Shown one piece after another: positions 18,827 through 27,975 of a DNA stretch of 64,000 nucleotides; positions within the stretch are counted from its first letter, which is position 1; each line of letters opens with the position of its first letter. This DNA comes from UBA4459 sp963776205 (GTDB lineage Bacteria > Bacteroidota > Bacteroidia > Bacteroidales > F082), in the NCBI GenBank assembly GCA_963776205.1, contig CAVZLR010000002.1:248001-312000 (forward strand). Direction: 5' to 3'. Made by a program: the position numbers and the translations under genes. The notes beneath the pieces were generated by a model that had not been told where the DNA came from, made no database searches, and was given only the letters and a program-made list of their open reading frames with translations.

Positions 18827-20510
18827 TTAGTCTGATTTTGATTTTAAATAAGCAAAATAGCCTTTTAATACTTTGCCATTAATTTCAGGAGGTGTGAAAA
18901 TTTCCAGTAAGGCAGGAACTTTTTGATCATTGATAAAATCATTAAAAGCTACTTGAAGCAGGTCCATGTTTTCAGCTTTGTAATAATTCAGACCAAAGGC
19001 TTCAGCTATTTTTTCTGCTTTCCAATTGTGTTTTGCTTCAAAAAATTCTTCCATGTGTCCTGATTGGGCAGGCCCGTCAATAAACCTGAAAATACCGCCA
19101 CCGGCATTATTAATAACAACGATCTTCAAATTGGGTTTTAGATATTGGTTCATCAGGCCGTTTGAATCATATAGAAATCCCAGGTCTCCGGTGATGAGGA
19201 CATGCATATCTTCATTTGTACATGCATTTCCAGCGGCTGTCGACACCTGTCCGTCGATGCCACTTACCCCGCGGTTGGAGAAATATTTGAATTTTTGATC
19301 ACTGCCAAATAGTTGTGAATATCTTACAGGGGTGCTATTGCCCAAATGTAAGTTTGTGTTTTCCGGCAATTTCGCCAAAAGAAATTCAAAAACTTTGAGG
19401 TCGGAATAAGGAATTTGCTGTAGGTATGCTTCCTTCCGCTGATTCAGCGTATTTTTTCTTTGCAGCCACCTGTTAAAATAATCAGGCTTCTTTTCCGGCA
19501 TCAACACTTATCAATTCTTTAAAAACCTGCTTTGGATGAAGCGGTAGCACTTTTTTCAACCTGAAATAGGTATCCATTGGGATTCCTGATGGTGATATAT
19601 GCCAATGCTCTATCGGTGGAAAATCCTTTAGAAACTTTTTGACCATTTTTGAAACTACCTGGCCACCGAAAGTCAATAATAAACCTGGCTGAAAATCACT
19701 TGCCTCATCCGGATCGATGCTTGAGATGATGTTATCAATACAATCCATGAAATTATCATCATTAAGATTGGAAGTAGTTTCACTAAGCACCACCACTTTT
19801 TTGGAAGCAATGGATGACAGCAATGTATTCAAATCTACATCTTTTTGCTGCTGGCCGGCAACAATAAGGATATTATCGTATTTGTTGCAAAAATCTGCCA
19901 ACTCACTTATCAACGGTTGAGAATCTACTGCTTCTTTTTCAATATCAATAACCTTTGCTTGCAATATTTCATCGGTAACGCCATACAATGGTTCACGGAA
20001 AGGAATATTGATATGTACAGGACCGGGTTCGGGATATTTAGTTAGGTTGATGGCTTCGTTGATCATTTGTACCGTTTCCCGGAAAGTAGCTTCATCTTCT
20101 ATCTCCACCGGAAGTTCAAAACTGGCTTTGATGTAGTTGTTATAAACCTCTTTTTGCCTGATGATCTGTCCGTAACCCCTTTCAATGAGTTCCGGAGGCC
20201 TGTCGGCAGTGAGTACCAACATAGGGATCTTCTGATAATAAGCTTCCGCTATGGCGGGTGCATAATTTAGGGCTGCACTGCCGGATGTACAAGCCACGGC
20301 TACTGCCTTTCCTGATTGCTGTGCCATCCCCAAAGCAAAAAAACCGGCACTACGCTCATCCACTATACTTAAAGCATTCACGCCAGGTTTGCCGGCAAAA
20401 GCGATCACAATGGGTGCATTCCGCGAACCCGGAGAAATGATAATATCTGAAAGTCCTTTTTTAACAAATAAATCAGCGAGCAGGCTTACATTTTTCTTGT
20501 CAGAAGTCAT
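18827..20510 (-). CDS. menD: SEPHCHC synthase MenD, with one frameshift
   Basis: MenD condenses 2-oxoglutarate with isochorismate using thiamine diphosphate. The intact parts are residues 1 to ~340 (VSLLADLFVKKGLSDIIISPGSRNAP with the ISPGSRN motif, CTSGSAALNYAPAIAEA, and LTADRPPEL) and the C-terminal ThDP/Mg domain (SNRGVSGIDGQVSTAAGNA, ITGDLGFLYDSNG). They are separated by one extra base near 19488-19497, in GGAAAAGAAG read on the minus strand. The span is 1684 bases, one more than a multiple of three; corrected, it gives about 560 residues, normal for MenD. The ATG at 20510 was chosen because homology begins at MTSDKKNVSLL. menF ends 10 bases upstream. Confidence 0.92.
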
Positions 20511-20520
20511 TGGGCAAATG

Positions 20521-21609
20521 TCAGAAATTTTCAGCAACTGATAACAAGGTTTTTGATTTATGTACCGTTTCTTCCCATTCCGATTCCACTACTGAAGAAG
20601 AGGTAAATCCGCCCCCAACAAAGATGTGCATTTTTGAGTTATCAAATTCGGCACATCTAAGATTTACAAATAGGTCCGAATGGCCATCCATTTGCCACGG
20701 ACCCAGAAATCCCGCATAAAATTTGCGGTCATGTTCTTCAATTTGCATGATGTATTCAAATGCTTCCCATTGGGGAAGGCCGCAAACTGCCGGTGTAGGA
20801 TGTAAACTACGGATCAATTTACCGGTTTTCCCAATGAGGTCATTGCTCGACATGGTAAACTTTGTGGATATATGCGCAACATTGCCAGCCACGACAGTCT
20901 CTGGCCCATCCATTTGATAGTTCACAACTCCCAATTTATCCAGTTCATAACGGATAAAATCAGTTACTATGGCTTGCTCACGCCTTTCTTTTAATGTCCA
21001 GTCGATATGATCCGCCGGTTTTGTTCCTGCCAGTGAAACAGTTTCTGCCACACTATTGTCTATTCTGAGAAAAGCTTCAGGAGTGGCTCCCATCCACGAT
21101 CCGATAGCCGGCAGGTTACATATGTAATTGAATGAATGATGGTATTGCTTGTTTAACGTGACGAATGCATTACCCGGATCAAAACCCTTTTTCAGGTTTT
21201 TTTTTACAACCCGCGATAAGACCAGTTTTTGCAGCTTATTTTTCTTCAACTGTTTTAATACGATATTGGCTTTATCAAGGTAGGTTTCCTTTGACCAAGC
21301 GTGATTGTTCAGCCTATTTTTTTTACCATGATCAGTAATTGAAGAAAGTTTTTCTACTTCGCTCAATACATCAGAAGAAGAAAAAATGACATCCGGTTTT
21401 AAAATGTATGCTTTTTTGGTTCGGGCACTCTCAAAAGGTGCCATAATAAATCCTGATTCAGATTCAATATCTTCCAGATCAAATGAGTTAATTGATGCGG
21501 TTTTTTGCACTAAAATTGCTACTTCCTCCTCCCCCGGCAACCTGTAAGCCACAAACGGAAGCCGCTTTGACCAGAGAATACTGATTATTTCTTTTAAATG
21601 GTCCTGCAT
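20521..21609 (-). CDS. menF: Isochorismate synthase (chorismate-binding enzyme)
   Basis: MenF isomerises chorismate to isochorismate, the committed step to menaquinone. The 362-residue chain carries the chorismate-binding domain in its C-terminal ~250 residues: KLQKLVLSRVVKK, GSWMGATPEAFLRI, the SLAGTKPAD signature, the LGVVNYQMDGPETVVAGNVAHI segment region, LHPTPAVCGLP, and the final YAGFLGP and FVGGGFTSSSVVESEWEET. Isochorismate versus salicylate or anthranilate activity is decided by context: menD follows after 10 bases in the same direction. A cysteine-desulfurase-like gene ends 15 bases upstream and is probably on the same transcript. Confidence 0.95.
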   Translation of the reverse strand: MQDHLKEIISILWSKRLPFVAYRLPGEEEVAILVQKTASINSFDLEDIESESGFIMAPFESARTKKAYILKPDVIFSSSDVLSEVEKLSSITDHGKKNRLNNHAWSKETYLDKANIVLKQLKKNKLQKLVLSRVVKKNLKKGFDPGNAFVTLNKQYHHSFNYICNLPAIGSWMGATPEAFLRIDNSVAETVSLAGTKPADHIDWTLKERREQAIVTDFIRYELDKLGVVNYQMDGPETVVAGNVAHISTKFTMSSNDLIGKTGKLIRSLHPTPAVCGLPQWEAFEYIMQIEEHDRKFYAGFLGPWQMDGHSDLFVNLRCAEFDNSKMHIFVGGGFTSSSVVESEWEETVHKSKTLLSVAENF

Positions 21610-21624
21610 GATTAGGTTAATGTT

Positions 21625-22855
21625 TTACAAAATCTGATCCAGCACTTTGATCAGCGCATTGACTTCCTCAACCGTATTGTAGTGCACCATGCTCACCCTG
21701 ATCACCCCATCTTGCTCCATCAAACCAAGTGATTCGATCAATCGCCTTGCATAAAAATCGCCATAACGGATCGCGATTTTGTGCTTATCCACTTCAACAG
21801 GAATTGTATTACTGATAACACCGTTAACGACAAAGGAAACGGTAGCGACTCTCACTTTTTTAGAGGAGGCTTTTTCTCCGATTATCTTCACATTTTTCTT
21901 TTGCATCAAAAATTCCAGCAGGAGACCCGCCAGTTTTTCTTCCTGTTCAGCAAAAAGATCGAAAACAGACTTCATCTTTTCCTTAAATCCAGCTTCTTCA
22001 TCCCAATGATGATTATACACATGCTTCGAGATAATCGGTAACCCCAAGCAAACTGTAACTAAGCTCATAATTTACATTACCGGGTTGTAGTTTGTAAGGA
22101 ATATCATCCTCTCCGATAAAAAAATGATTGATGCCCGGAAGTTCTTGCAAATGTGATTTTTTCCCATATAAAAGTGAATAATGCGGACCATATACTTTAT
22201 AGAAACTAAACACCAGGAAGTCAACATCCAATTCTGAAACATCGATTTTCCTGTGTGGTGCATATGCAACCGCATCCACACAAACTTTTGCACCTCTTTT
22301 ATGCACAAAGCTTGTAATTTCCTTTACCGGATTTATAGTTCCCAGAATATTGGAAGCATATGGAAATGCAACCAGCTTTGTCCTGGACGACATTAGTTTA
22401 TCAAGCTCCTCTAATTCGAGCCGGAAATTTTGTTGATTGATCTTCCATGTTTTAACAATGATTCCTTTCTTTGCCAGTTTTATCCATGGCCCTACATTTG
22501 CTTCATGATCGCTATCGGTTATGATGACCTCATCGCCTGGTTGAAGCGTATTTTCCATCGACCTCGACAGATTTTGAAGCAGCATGGTGGTGGATGAACC
22601 CAGGATGATCTCTTCATGGGAAACTGCATTGATATATTCCGCCATCCTTTGTTGTGCTTCTAAAACCCTTTCACCCGATACTACAGATGTTTCGTAGCTG
22701 GCGCCCAATTGTACATTTGTATTCAAGAGGTAATCTGTAAGCCTAACCGCTACTTGTTGTGCCACCTGTGAGCCACCTGCATTATCAAATAAGCTCCATT
22801 CGCCCTTTAATGCTGGGAATTGCTGCCTGATAAAAGGCATATCTAATTTGGTCAT
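21625..22855 (-). CDS. Class V aminotransferase / cysteine desulfurase-like protein (TIGR01976-like), with one frameshift
   Basis: This is a PLP enzyme of about 409 residues after correction. It begins PFIRQQFPALKGEWSLFDN-AGGSQVAQQ, the N-terminal signature of the cysteine desulfurase family protein group represented by Vibrio VC1184. The PLP aspartate region is CVDAVAYAPHR and the Schiff-base lysine lies in FSFYKVYGPH. One extra base near 22025 splits it after VTDYLE; the second part resumes with HVYNHHWDEEAG and ends in a normal C-terminal domain. I started it at 22855 rather than an in-frame codon at 22888. The physiological substrate of this group is not known to me. It precedes menF and is likely co-transcribed, though no role in menaquinone synthesis follows from that. 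Confidence 0.82.
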
Positions 22856-23080
22856 ACACTTTTTTTTAATCGACACTAAATTAAACATAAACGGCGCTCG
22901 TTAAAGAAGATTAAGTCTGATTCAGCAAAAAGAGTTGAATTAAAAAATATTTTTTCTCATTTTTTTCTTTTGTTTGAACATTTTTTGTTTTCTTCGTAAT
23001 GTTTGTTGAGATCAATGGCCATATATGCAATACATTGACCAACAACGAATAGATTAAAAATTACCTAAAACCACTCAATT

Positions 23081-23432
23081 ATGAGCAACGATAAAAAAAG
23101 GGTAATCAAAGATTATGATAAGCTTGATGAACAAATCCAGGAGCAAATAAAACTTGTTTATCCCGAAGGATTTGATCAGAATTTAATTCATTTTACCAAT
23201 AAAGATGGTAACCTGGTGAGCGCATTGCCCTTTGAAACAGATGAGATCTATTACCTGGTGACGAATGACCGTTAAGGAGGCCCGTGCGATCATAAGTGAT
23301 GATGACGATTATGATGACGATGGTTATCTCAAAGAGGACAGTAAAGAAGCATTCGAAGATAAGTATGCCGACATTGATTATATGGCAGAAAATCTTGAAA
23401 ACCGGGACAATGAAGATGACGATGATGATTAA
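23081..23432 (+). CDS. Conserved acidic-tailed hypothetical protein, with one frameshift
   Basis: A small cytoplasmic protein, about 116 residues once one extra base near 23264 is removed. The first part reads RVIKDYDKLDEQIQEQIKL, YPEGFDQNLIHFTNKDG and ALPFETDEIYYLV. The continuing frame reads MTVKEARAIISDDDDYD, LKEDSKEAFEDKY and ends in a run of five aspartates at 23432. I recall similar unannotated proteins with acidic tails in many Bacteroidota; no function is known to me. The Asp/Glu-rich tail suggests a protein-binding or nucleic-acid-mimic role, but that is speculation. About 190 bases of AT-rich upstream DNA (22889-23080) hold its promoter region, where no clear box was found. Its end overlaps the convergent thioesterase gene by 4 bases. 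Confidence 0.7.
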
Positions 23433-23855
23433 TCCATCGCTTTTTTCAGAATTATAAAGTTTGTCAGCCTGCAGGTTGACAGCAGTTTTCCTTCTTCATT
23501 TCTGATATCTATATTCCACACGTGTGTGTTAATTCCTTTATGAATCAAATTTCCTTCGGCATATACCCAACCTGAATTTGCCGTACCTACATGATTGGCA
23601 CTCACCTGGGCACCGCGCACAGCATATTTGTTTAAATCAACCATAATGGCTGAACCGAGACCGGCGACGGTTTCGGCCAAGTGCCAGGTTAGCACCTCCA
23701 TGAAGTATGCCATTGGGTTGTTTGGTGGCTTCATTTACCGGCATCCGCGCTTTCAGGTAGCCTTCTCCAGCCTCCAGGTATTCAACACCCATCACTTCCA
23801 TCATTGTATTTTTATTCAGAGCGTTTAATTGTTCGATGGTCGAATTCTTGTTCAT
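23429..23855 (-). CDS. menI: Hotdog thioesterase, probable DHNA-CoA thioesterase (MenI/YdiI-like), with one frameshift
   Basis: The corrected protein is about 141 residues with a single hotdog fold. It begins MNKNSTIEQLNALNKNTM, contains LHGGANLALAETVAGLG across the shift (extra base near 23679), and continues with VSANHVGTANSGWV and LSTCRLTNFIILKK. HGG followed five to seven residues later by the catalytic Glu of AET, plus the ANH motif, is the pattern of E. coli YdiI/MenI, which hydrolyses DHNA-CoA to DHNA between MenB and MenA. Closeness to menF-menD-menB-menA supports the same role here. Other PaaI-type acyl-CoA substrates remain possible. comM ends 25 bases upstream in the same direction. 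Confidence 0.72.
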
Positions 23856-23880
23856 TTTAATCCATTTTATTTGAACTACT

Positions 23881-25419
23881 TTATGATCCCCAGCTTTCGC
23901 GATCAAGGCTTCTGTACTGAATGGCCTCTGCCAGGTGTTCAGTTCCGATATCCTGCTTGTCATCCAGATCAGCTATGGTTCTTGCTACTTTAATGATCCG
24001 GTCGTAGGCCCTTGCCGACAAATTTAATTTCTCCATGGCGTTTTTCAATAAAGCATTTCCCTGCTCACTCAAACGGCCATAAATTCCCAGGTCTTTTGTC
24101 GACATCTGGGCATTGGCATATATCTTATCATGATCCTTAAAACGCTCCTGCTGTATTTTTCGCGCTTTCATAACCCTTTCCCTTACAAATTCACTTTTTT
24201 CTCCTGCCGGAGCATCTGCCAGATCAGTAAACGCTACCGGTGTAACTTCCACATGCAGGTCAATCCGGTCCATCAGCGGCCCGGAAATCTTGTTCAGATA
24301 ACTTTTTACGATACCGGGCGAGCAAACGCAATCTTTTTCAGGATGGTTATAATAACCACATGGGCAAGGATTCATAGAAGCCACCAGCATAAAACTGGCC
24401 GGATAATCAACAGTTACACGCGCCCTGGAAATAGTTACCACACGGTCTTCCATGGGTTGCCGCATCACTTCCAGCACCGATCGTTTGAATTCGGGTAATT
24501 CATCCAGGAATAGCACCCCATTCTGCGCCAGTGATATTTCCCCGGGCTGGGGATAGGTACCGCCACCCACCAATCCGGCATCACTAATGGTATGATGGGG
24601 TGAACGGTAAGGACGAGTAGCGACTAATGATGTGCCACTTTGCAAAGCACCTACCACCGAATGAATTTTTGTTGTTTCGAGTGCTTCTTCCAGGGTTAAG
24701 GGAGGTAGTATAGAGGGCAAACGTTTGGCCAGCATGGTTTTTCCTGATCCCGGGGGACCTATCATAATCACATTATGCCCACCTGCTGCCGCGATTTCCA
24801 AAGCTCTTTTTATATTTTCCTGGCCCTTCACATCTTCAAAGTCGAAACTATACTGGTTCAGGGTTTTGATCAGTTTGTCATGTACATCCACCATCACCTT
24901 ATCGGGTGTTTCTCTTTGCTCCAAAAAAGCAATTACATCCAATATATGTTCAAAGCCATACACATCCAGTCCTTCTACTATGGCTGCTTCTGCCGCATTT
25001 TCCTTTGGCAGGAGCAAACCTTTCATGCCTGCTTCCTTTGCTTTCAAAGCCATTGGTAAGGCGCCTTTTACTGGATTCAGACCTCCGTCAAGTGATAGTT
25101 CGCCCATCAGCATATAATCACCCAACATATCACTTTCAATTTGTTCAGAAGCCGCGAGAATGGCAATTCCAATAGGCAGGTCGTATGCTGAACCTTCTTT
25201 TTTGATATCGGCGGGTGCCATGTTGATCGTCACCCTTCGTTTAGGAAATTTATACCCAATATTCGATAAAGCGGCCACCAGGCGGTGATGGCTTTCCTTG
25301 ATGGCATTGTCAGGCAATCCTACAAGGTAAAACTTTTGGCCTTGGCTTACATTTACCTCAATGGTGATCAATAAGGCATCAATACCATGAATTGCACTGC
25401 CAAAAGTTTTAACGAGCAT
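23881..25419 (-). CDS. comM: YifB/ComM family Mg-chelatase-like AAA+ ATPase
   Basis: In naturally competent bacteria ComM is a hexameric helicase that promotes branch migration of incoming DNA; in others the role is unclear. The 512-residue protein has the three-part layout: an N-terminal Lon-protease-like S5 fold domain (~1-170; LVGLPDNAIKESHHRL, NMAPADIKKEGSAYDLPIG), a AAA+ core with Walker A GPPGSGKTMLAKRLP (~220), Walker B GVLFLDELPEF and the MNPCPCGYYNHP cysteine motif (~355), and a C-terminal helical domain (LSARAYDRIIKVARTIADL). All catalytic motifs are intact. It lies downstream of gldB on the same strand, 86 bases away. Confidence 0.93.
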   Translation of the reverse strand: MLVKTFGSAIHGIDALLITIEVNVSQGQKFYLVGLPDNAIKESHHRLVAALSNIGYKFPKRRVTINMAPADIKKEGSAYDLPIGIAILAASEQIESDMLGDYMLMGELSLDGGLNPVKGALPMALKAKEAGMKGLLLPKENAAEAAIVEGLDVYGFEHILDVIAFLEQRETPDKVMVDVHDKLIKTLNQYSFDFEDVKGQENIKRALEIAAAGGHNVIMIGPPGSGKTMLAKRLPSILPPLTLEEALETTKIHSVVGALQSGTSLVATRPYRSPHHTISDAGLVGGGTYPQPGEISLAQNGVLFLDELPEFKRSVLEVMRQPMEDRVVTISRARVTVDYPASFMLVASMNPCPCGYYNHPEKDCVCSPGIVKSYLNKISGPLMDRIDLHVEVTPVAFTDLADAPAGEKSEFVRERVMKARKIQQERFKDHDKIYANAQMSTKDLGIYGRLSEQGNALLKNAMEKLNLSARAYDRIIKVARTIADLDDKQDIGTEHLAEAIQYRSLDRESWGS

Positions 25420-25505
25420 AGAATAAACTGCTTAGAATTATCGTAACAAATGTATGAAAAACGATTGAGAGATTGACTAAAAGCAAAGTCCTTCAAAAGG
25501 CTCAT

Positions 25506-26508
25506 TTATGGTTTATAACCCGATTGCTGCAGGATCAATTGAGCATCATTCAAGTTCATCAACTCCTGCAAACTGGTTTCAGGATGTTCAGCCATATACG
25601 CCCTGATGATCTTCCAGCCTATAAAGACCCCTAAACGGGATGGCGATTCGCTTGAAAATCCTGTTGTAAAAGGCCCATCCTGTATGAGATTCGACTGTGT
25701 GTTGAAATCCGTGGCGTACAATAATTCATTTTGCACGATAAATGCCCACACCTGCTTTTCGTTCTCTTCAGCCCATTTCAATTTCCTTTCTGTATAGCAT
25801 AATTTGATGGAGTCAGGTGTATCTGGCAACACGGCATCCAGGTAATACAGCAATTTACCCCCGGCAATCATCCGGTCAAGCAGGGTCTTTTGTTTTGGAT
25901 TCGGCCATACTTACATCAAAATACATCGCTTTTAAAATATCCGTTGCCACGTATCCAGGGGCCATGCACCTGATCTTATATTGCGGCAATCCAAGAAAAG
26001 GATAAAGGAAAAAATCCTTTCCCAAGTATACATCCAATGCTACTACCATCACGGTATCATTGATCCAAACAGGCTGTTCAAAGTACATATCCGAAACATA
26101 GGTATACACATTCGGAATGCTGTTATCAGGGAAAAAATAATGGTACCTGCTGAAAGCATCTGAAAGGTTTGTTTCCAGTCCATTCAAATCAGGATATACT
26201 TCCATTGTTTTTTCAAATAGCTTCCGTGTTTGGGTATCTGTTACGAATGCATATAGTTGCGAAATATTGGTACTGTCATTTAAATCGGCATCCAGGAAAT
26301 AAGGAAATAGTGGTTGAATTTTACGCAGGCCTTCTCCGAATTGTGAGGTATCGATAGTAAAAAGTGCTTCTCCGTATCTTTTAATCTGCACATCCATTTT
26401 GGTGAGCGCTGATTCATCCACGTGAATGGAACGCTGTGAATCTCCCTGGCATGAAAACAACAAATTAGCAGCAACCAATATAAGAATTAGCCTGATGCGA
26501 TTTGGCAT
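25506..26508 (-). CDS. gldB: Gliding motility lipoprotein GldB, with one frameshift
   Basis: GldB is a periplasm-facing lipoprotein needed for gliding and type IX secretion in Bacteroidota. Translation begins MPNRIRLILILVAANLLFSC, a lipoprotein signal with Cys20. It continues with KRYGEALFTIDTSQFGEG, FPYFLDADLNDS and AVEPVWIND-like segments; the C-terminal part shows FIVQNELLYATDFNTQS, FTTGFSSESPSRLGVFIG and MNLNDAQLILQQSGYKP. The parts are separated by one extra base in the T-run at 25893-25896 (the ancestral join reads SKQKTLLDRMIAGG). The corrected length, about 333 residues, is normal for GldB. The opening nadE gene further along is also a common GldB neighbour. No gldC is visible in this window. 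Confidence 0.88.
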
Positions 26509-26535
26509 AAGATTAAAATAAACGGTTATATTTCT

Positions 26536-27159
26536 TTATAATATCTTCCAGCCCAGGGTCACCATAAATAAGTTTGATTTGGAAGAAATCGTAGTCTCAC
26601 CTATGCTAAAATCATGAAGTATGTTATTAATCCCACCCATATATTTTACATCAATGGCAAACATGAGCACATCCACGCCGGCACCTACATCCCATTGCCA
26701 CTGCGTTTTCCCAAAATCATCTTCTGTCGGAAGGGCGTCATAATAGTTCGGGTCGCCACCTGAAGTTGTAATCGTAGTATTGGTTACAAAATTCGCTAAA
26801 ACCCCGGCAAATATCCTAATATTAACCACTTCTAAATTGATAATTCTCCAACCAATATTAAGAGGCACCTGGATAGTATTTAATTTGATGTTTTGTTCTA
26901 TGGGAGATAGACTTCCGATAGAAGGATATTTAAAAACGCTTCCCTGTGTCAACCAGTTAATTTCCGGTTGGACATATATCTTCTGCCCAAACCGAAAGAA
27001 AACGCCAGCTACAAAATTGCTTTTCAGGCCATTTGTAATCGAGTCAGTGTCTAATGAAAGGTTAGAAGCTGTATATCCAATTTGCGGACCCACGTGAAAT
27101 TGCCCATAACTTGATACAGTAAATACGATTGCCACTAAGGTTACAATTAACTTTTTCAT
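26536..27159 (-). CDS. Outer membrane beta-barrel protein (porin family)
   Basis: 207 residues with a Sec signal (MKKLIVTLVAIVFTVSSYGQ) followed directly by FHVGPQIGYTASNLSL, a typical first strand of the Bacteroidota PorT-like/OMP_b-brl_2 barrels. Alternating strands follow (FVAGVFFRFGQKIYVQPEI, WQWDVGAGVDVLMFAI) and the final strand is FMVTLGWKIL. The function is unknown. It lies 27 bases upstream of gldB on the same strand, so co-transcription is likely, and it is divergent from another small barrel gene starting at 27277. Confidence 0.85.
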   Translation of the reverse strand: MKKLIVTLVAIVFTVSSYGQFHVGPQIGYTASNLSLDTDSITNGLKSNFVAGVFFRFGQKIYVQPEINWLTQGSVFKYPSIGSLSPIEQNIKLNTIQVPLNIGWRIINLEVVNIRIFAGVLANFVTNTTITTSGGDPNYYDALPTEDDFGKTQWQWDVGAGVDVLMFAIDVKYMGGINNILHDFSIGETTISSKSNLFMVTLGWKIL

Positions 27160-27276
27160 AATTATTTGTTTGAAATATATATCAAAAATAAGAGTTTAAC
27201 ATAGAAAGAACGTAAGAATTATAAAAGAAATTATCAATTGAATGTTAATAGCTATTTTTGCTTAAATCTTAGGGGA

Positions 27277-27966
27277 ATGAAAAAGATCATTTTAATTGTC
27301 TTCATTTTGTGCTCAACTACCCTCCTGGCGCAACATAAACCTTTTCAATTTGGATTTAAAGGATCCGTGAACATGGGTTGGTTTGGTACAGATTTGAAGG
27401 ATTACAACAATGAGGGCGTAGATTTTGGAGGGTCGTGGGGATTTGTTGCCGATATATATCTTATGGAAAACTATGCCTTTACAACAGGTTTTGATGTACT
27501 TTTTTTAAATGGCAGTATGACATATCCTTTTGCAATGGTTGACACAATTGATTTGCCAATCTATGGGCATATGGAAAGCAAATTCAAGGCTAAATATATC
27601 GAAGTTCCTCTCTTATTTACCATGAGCACCAACGAGATTGGTAAAATTAAAATCTATGGTCAGATCGGTGTTGGTATTGCTTTTTTATTGAAAGCCAATG
27701 CTAATTCTGATTTTACTTCCGAAAATGGTCTTTTTACTGAAAATAAAGAAGGAGAAGAATCATATATCTTCCGATCGACCAGGGAATCCTTTATTATTGG
27801 AGCAGGCGTTGAGATACCTATTCATGGATCTACTTTAATCAGAACCGGTCTCAAATTTGATAATGCTTTTGTCAATGTTTTAAAAGGAAATAATACAGCT
27901 GATGCGAGCATCGAAAATGATGCACGAAACAACTTTATTGAATTGAATGTTTGCTTACTTTTTTAA
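27277..27966 (+). CDS. Outer membrane beta-barrel protein (PorT-like barrel family)
   Basis: About 229 residues from the ATG at 27277, which sits behind the purine-rich TAGGGGA and begins the signal peptide MKKIILIVFILCSTTLLAQ; an upstream in-frame TTG at 27238 would put 13 extra residues before it. The mature part starts KPFQFGFKGSVNMGWFG and shows alternating aromatic strands (YAFTTGFDVLFLNG, YIEVPLLFTMSTNEIG, SFIIGAGVEIPIHG), ending FIELNVCLLF. No specific role is recognised. A TAnnTTTG-like element is present just upstream (27253-27260). It is followed after 9 bases by nadE. Confidence 0.83.
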   Translation: MKKIILIVFILCSTTLLAQHKPFQFGFKGSVNMGWFGTDLKDYNNEGVDFGGSWGFVADIYLMENYAFTTGFDVLFLNGSMTYPFAMVDTIDLPIYGHMESKFKAKYIEVPLLFTMSTNEIGKIKIYGQIGVGIAFLLKANANSDFTSENGLFTENKEGEESYIFRSTRESFIIGAGVEIPIHGSTLIRTGLKFDNAFVNVLKGNNTADASIENDARNNFIELNVCLLF

Positions 27967-27975
27967 TTTTAACCT

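Noticed and set aside
24130..24498. Plus-strand frames within comM (also 24725-25175)
   Set aside because: Antisense to an intact, motif-complete AAA+ ATPase; several overlap each other in different frames, as expected for shadows.
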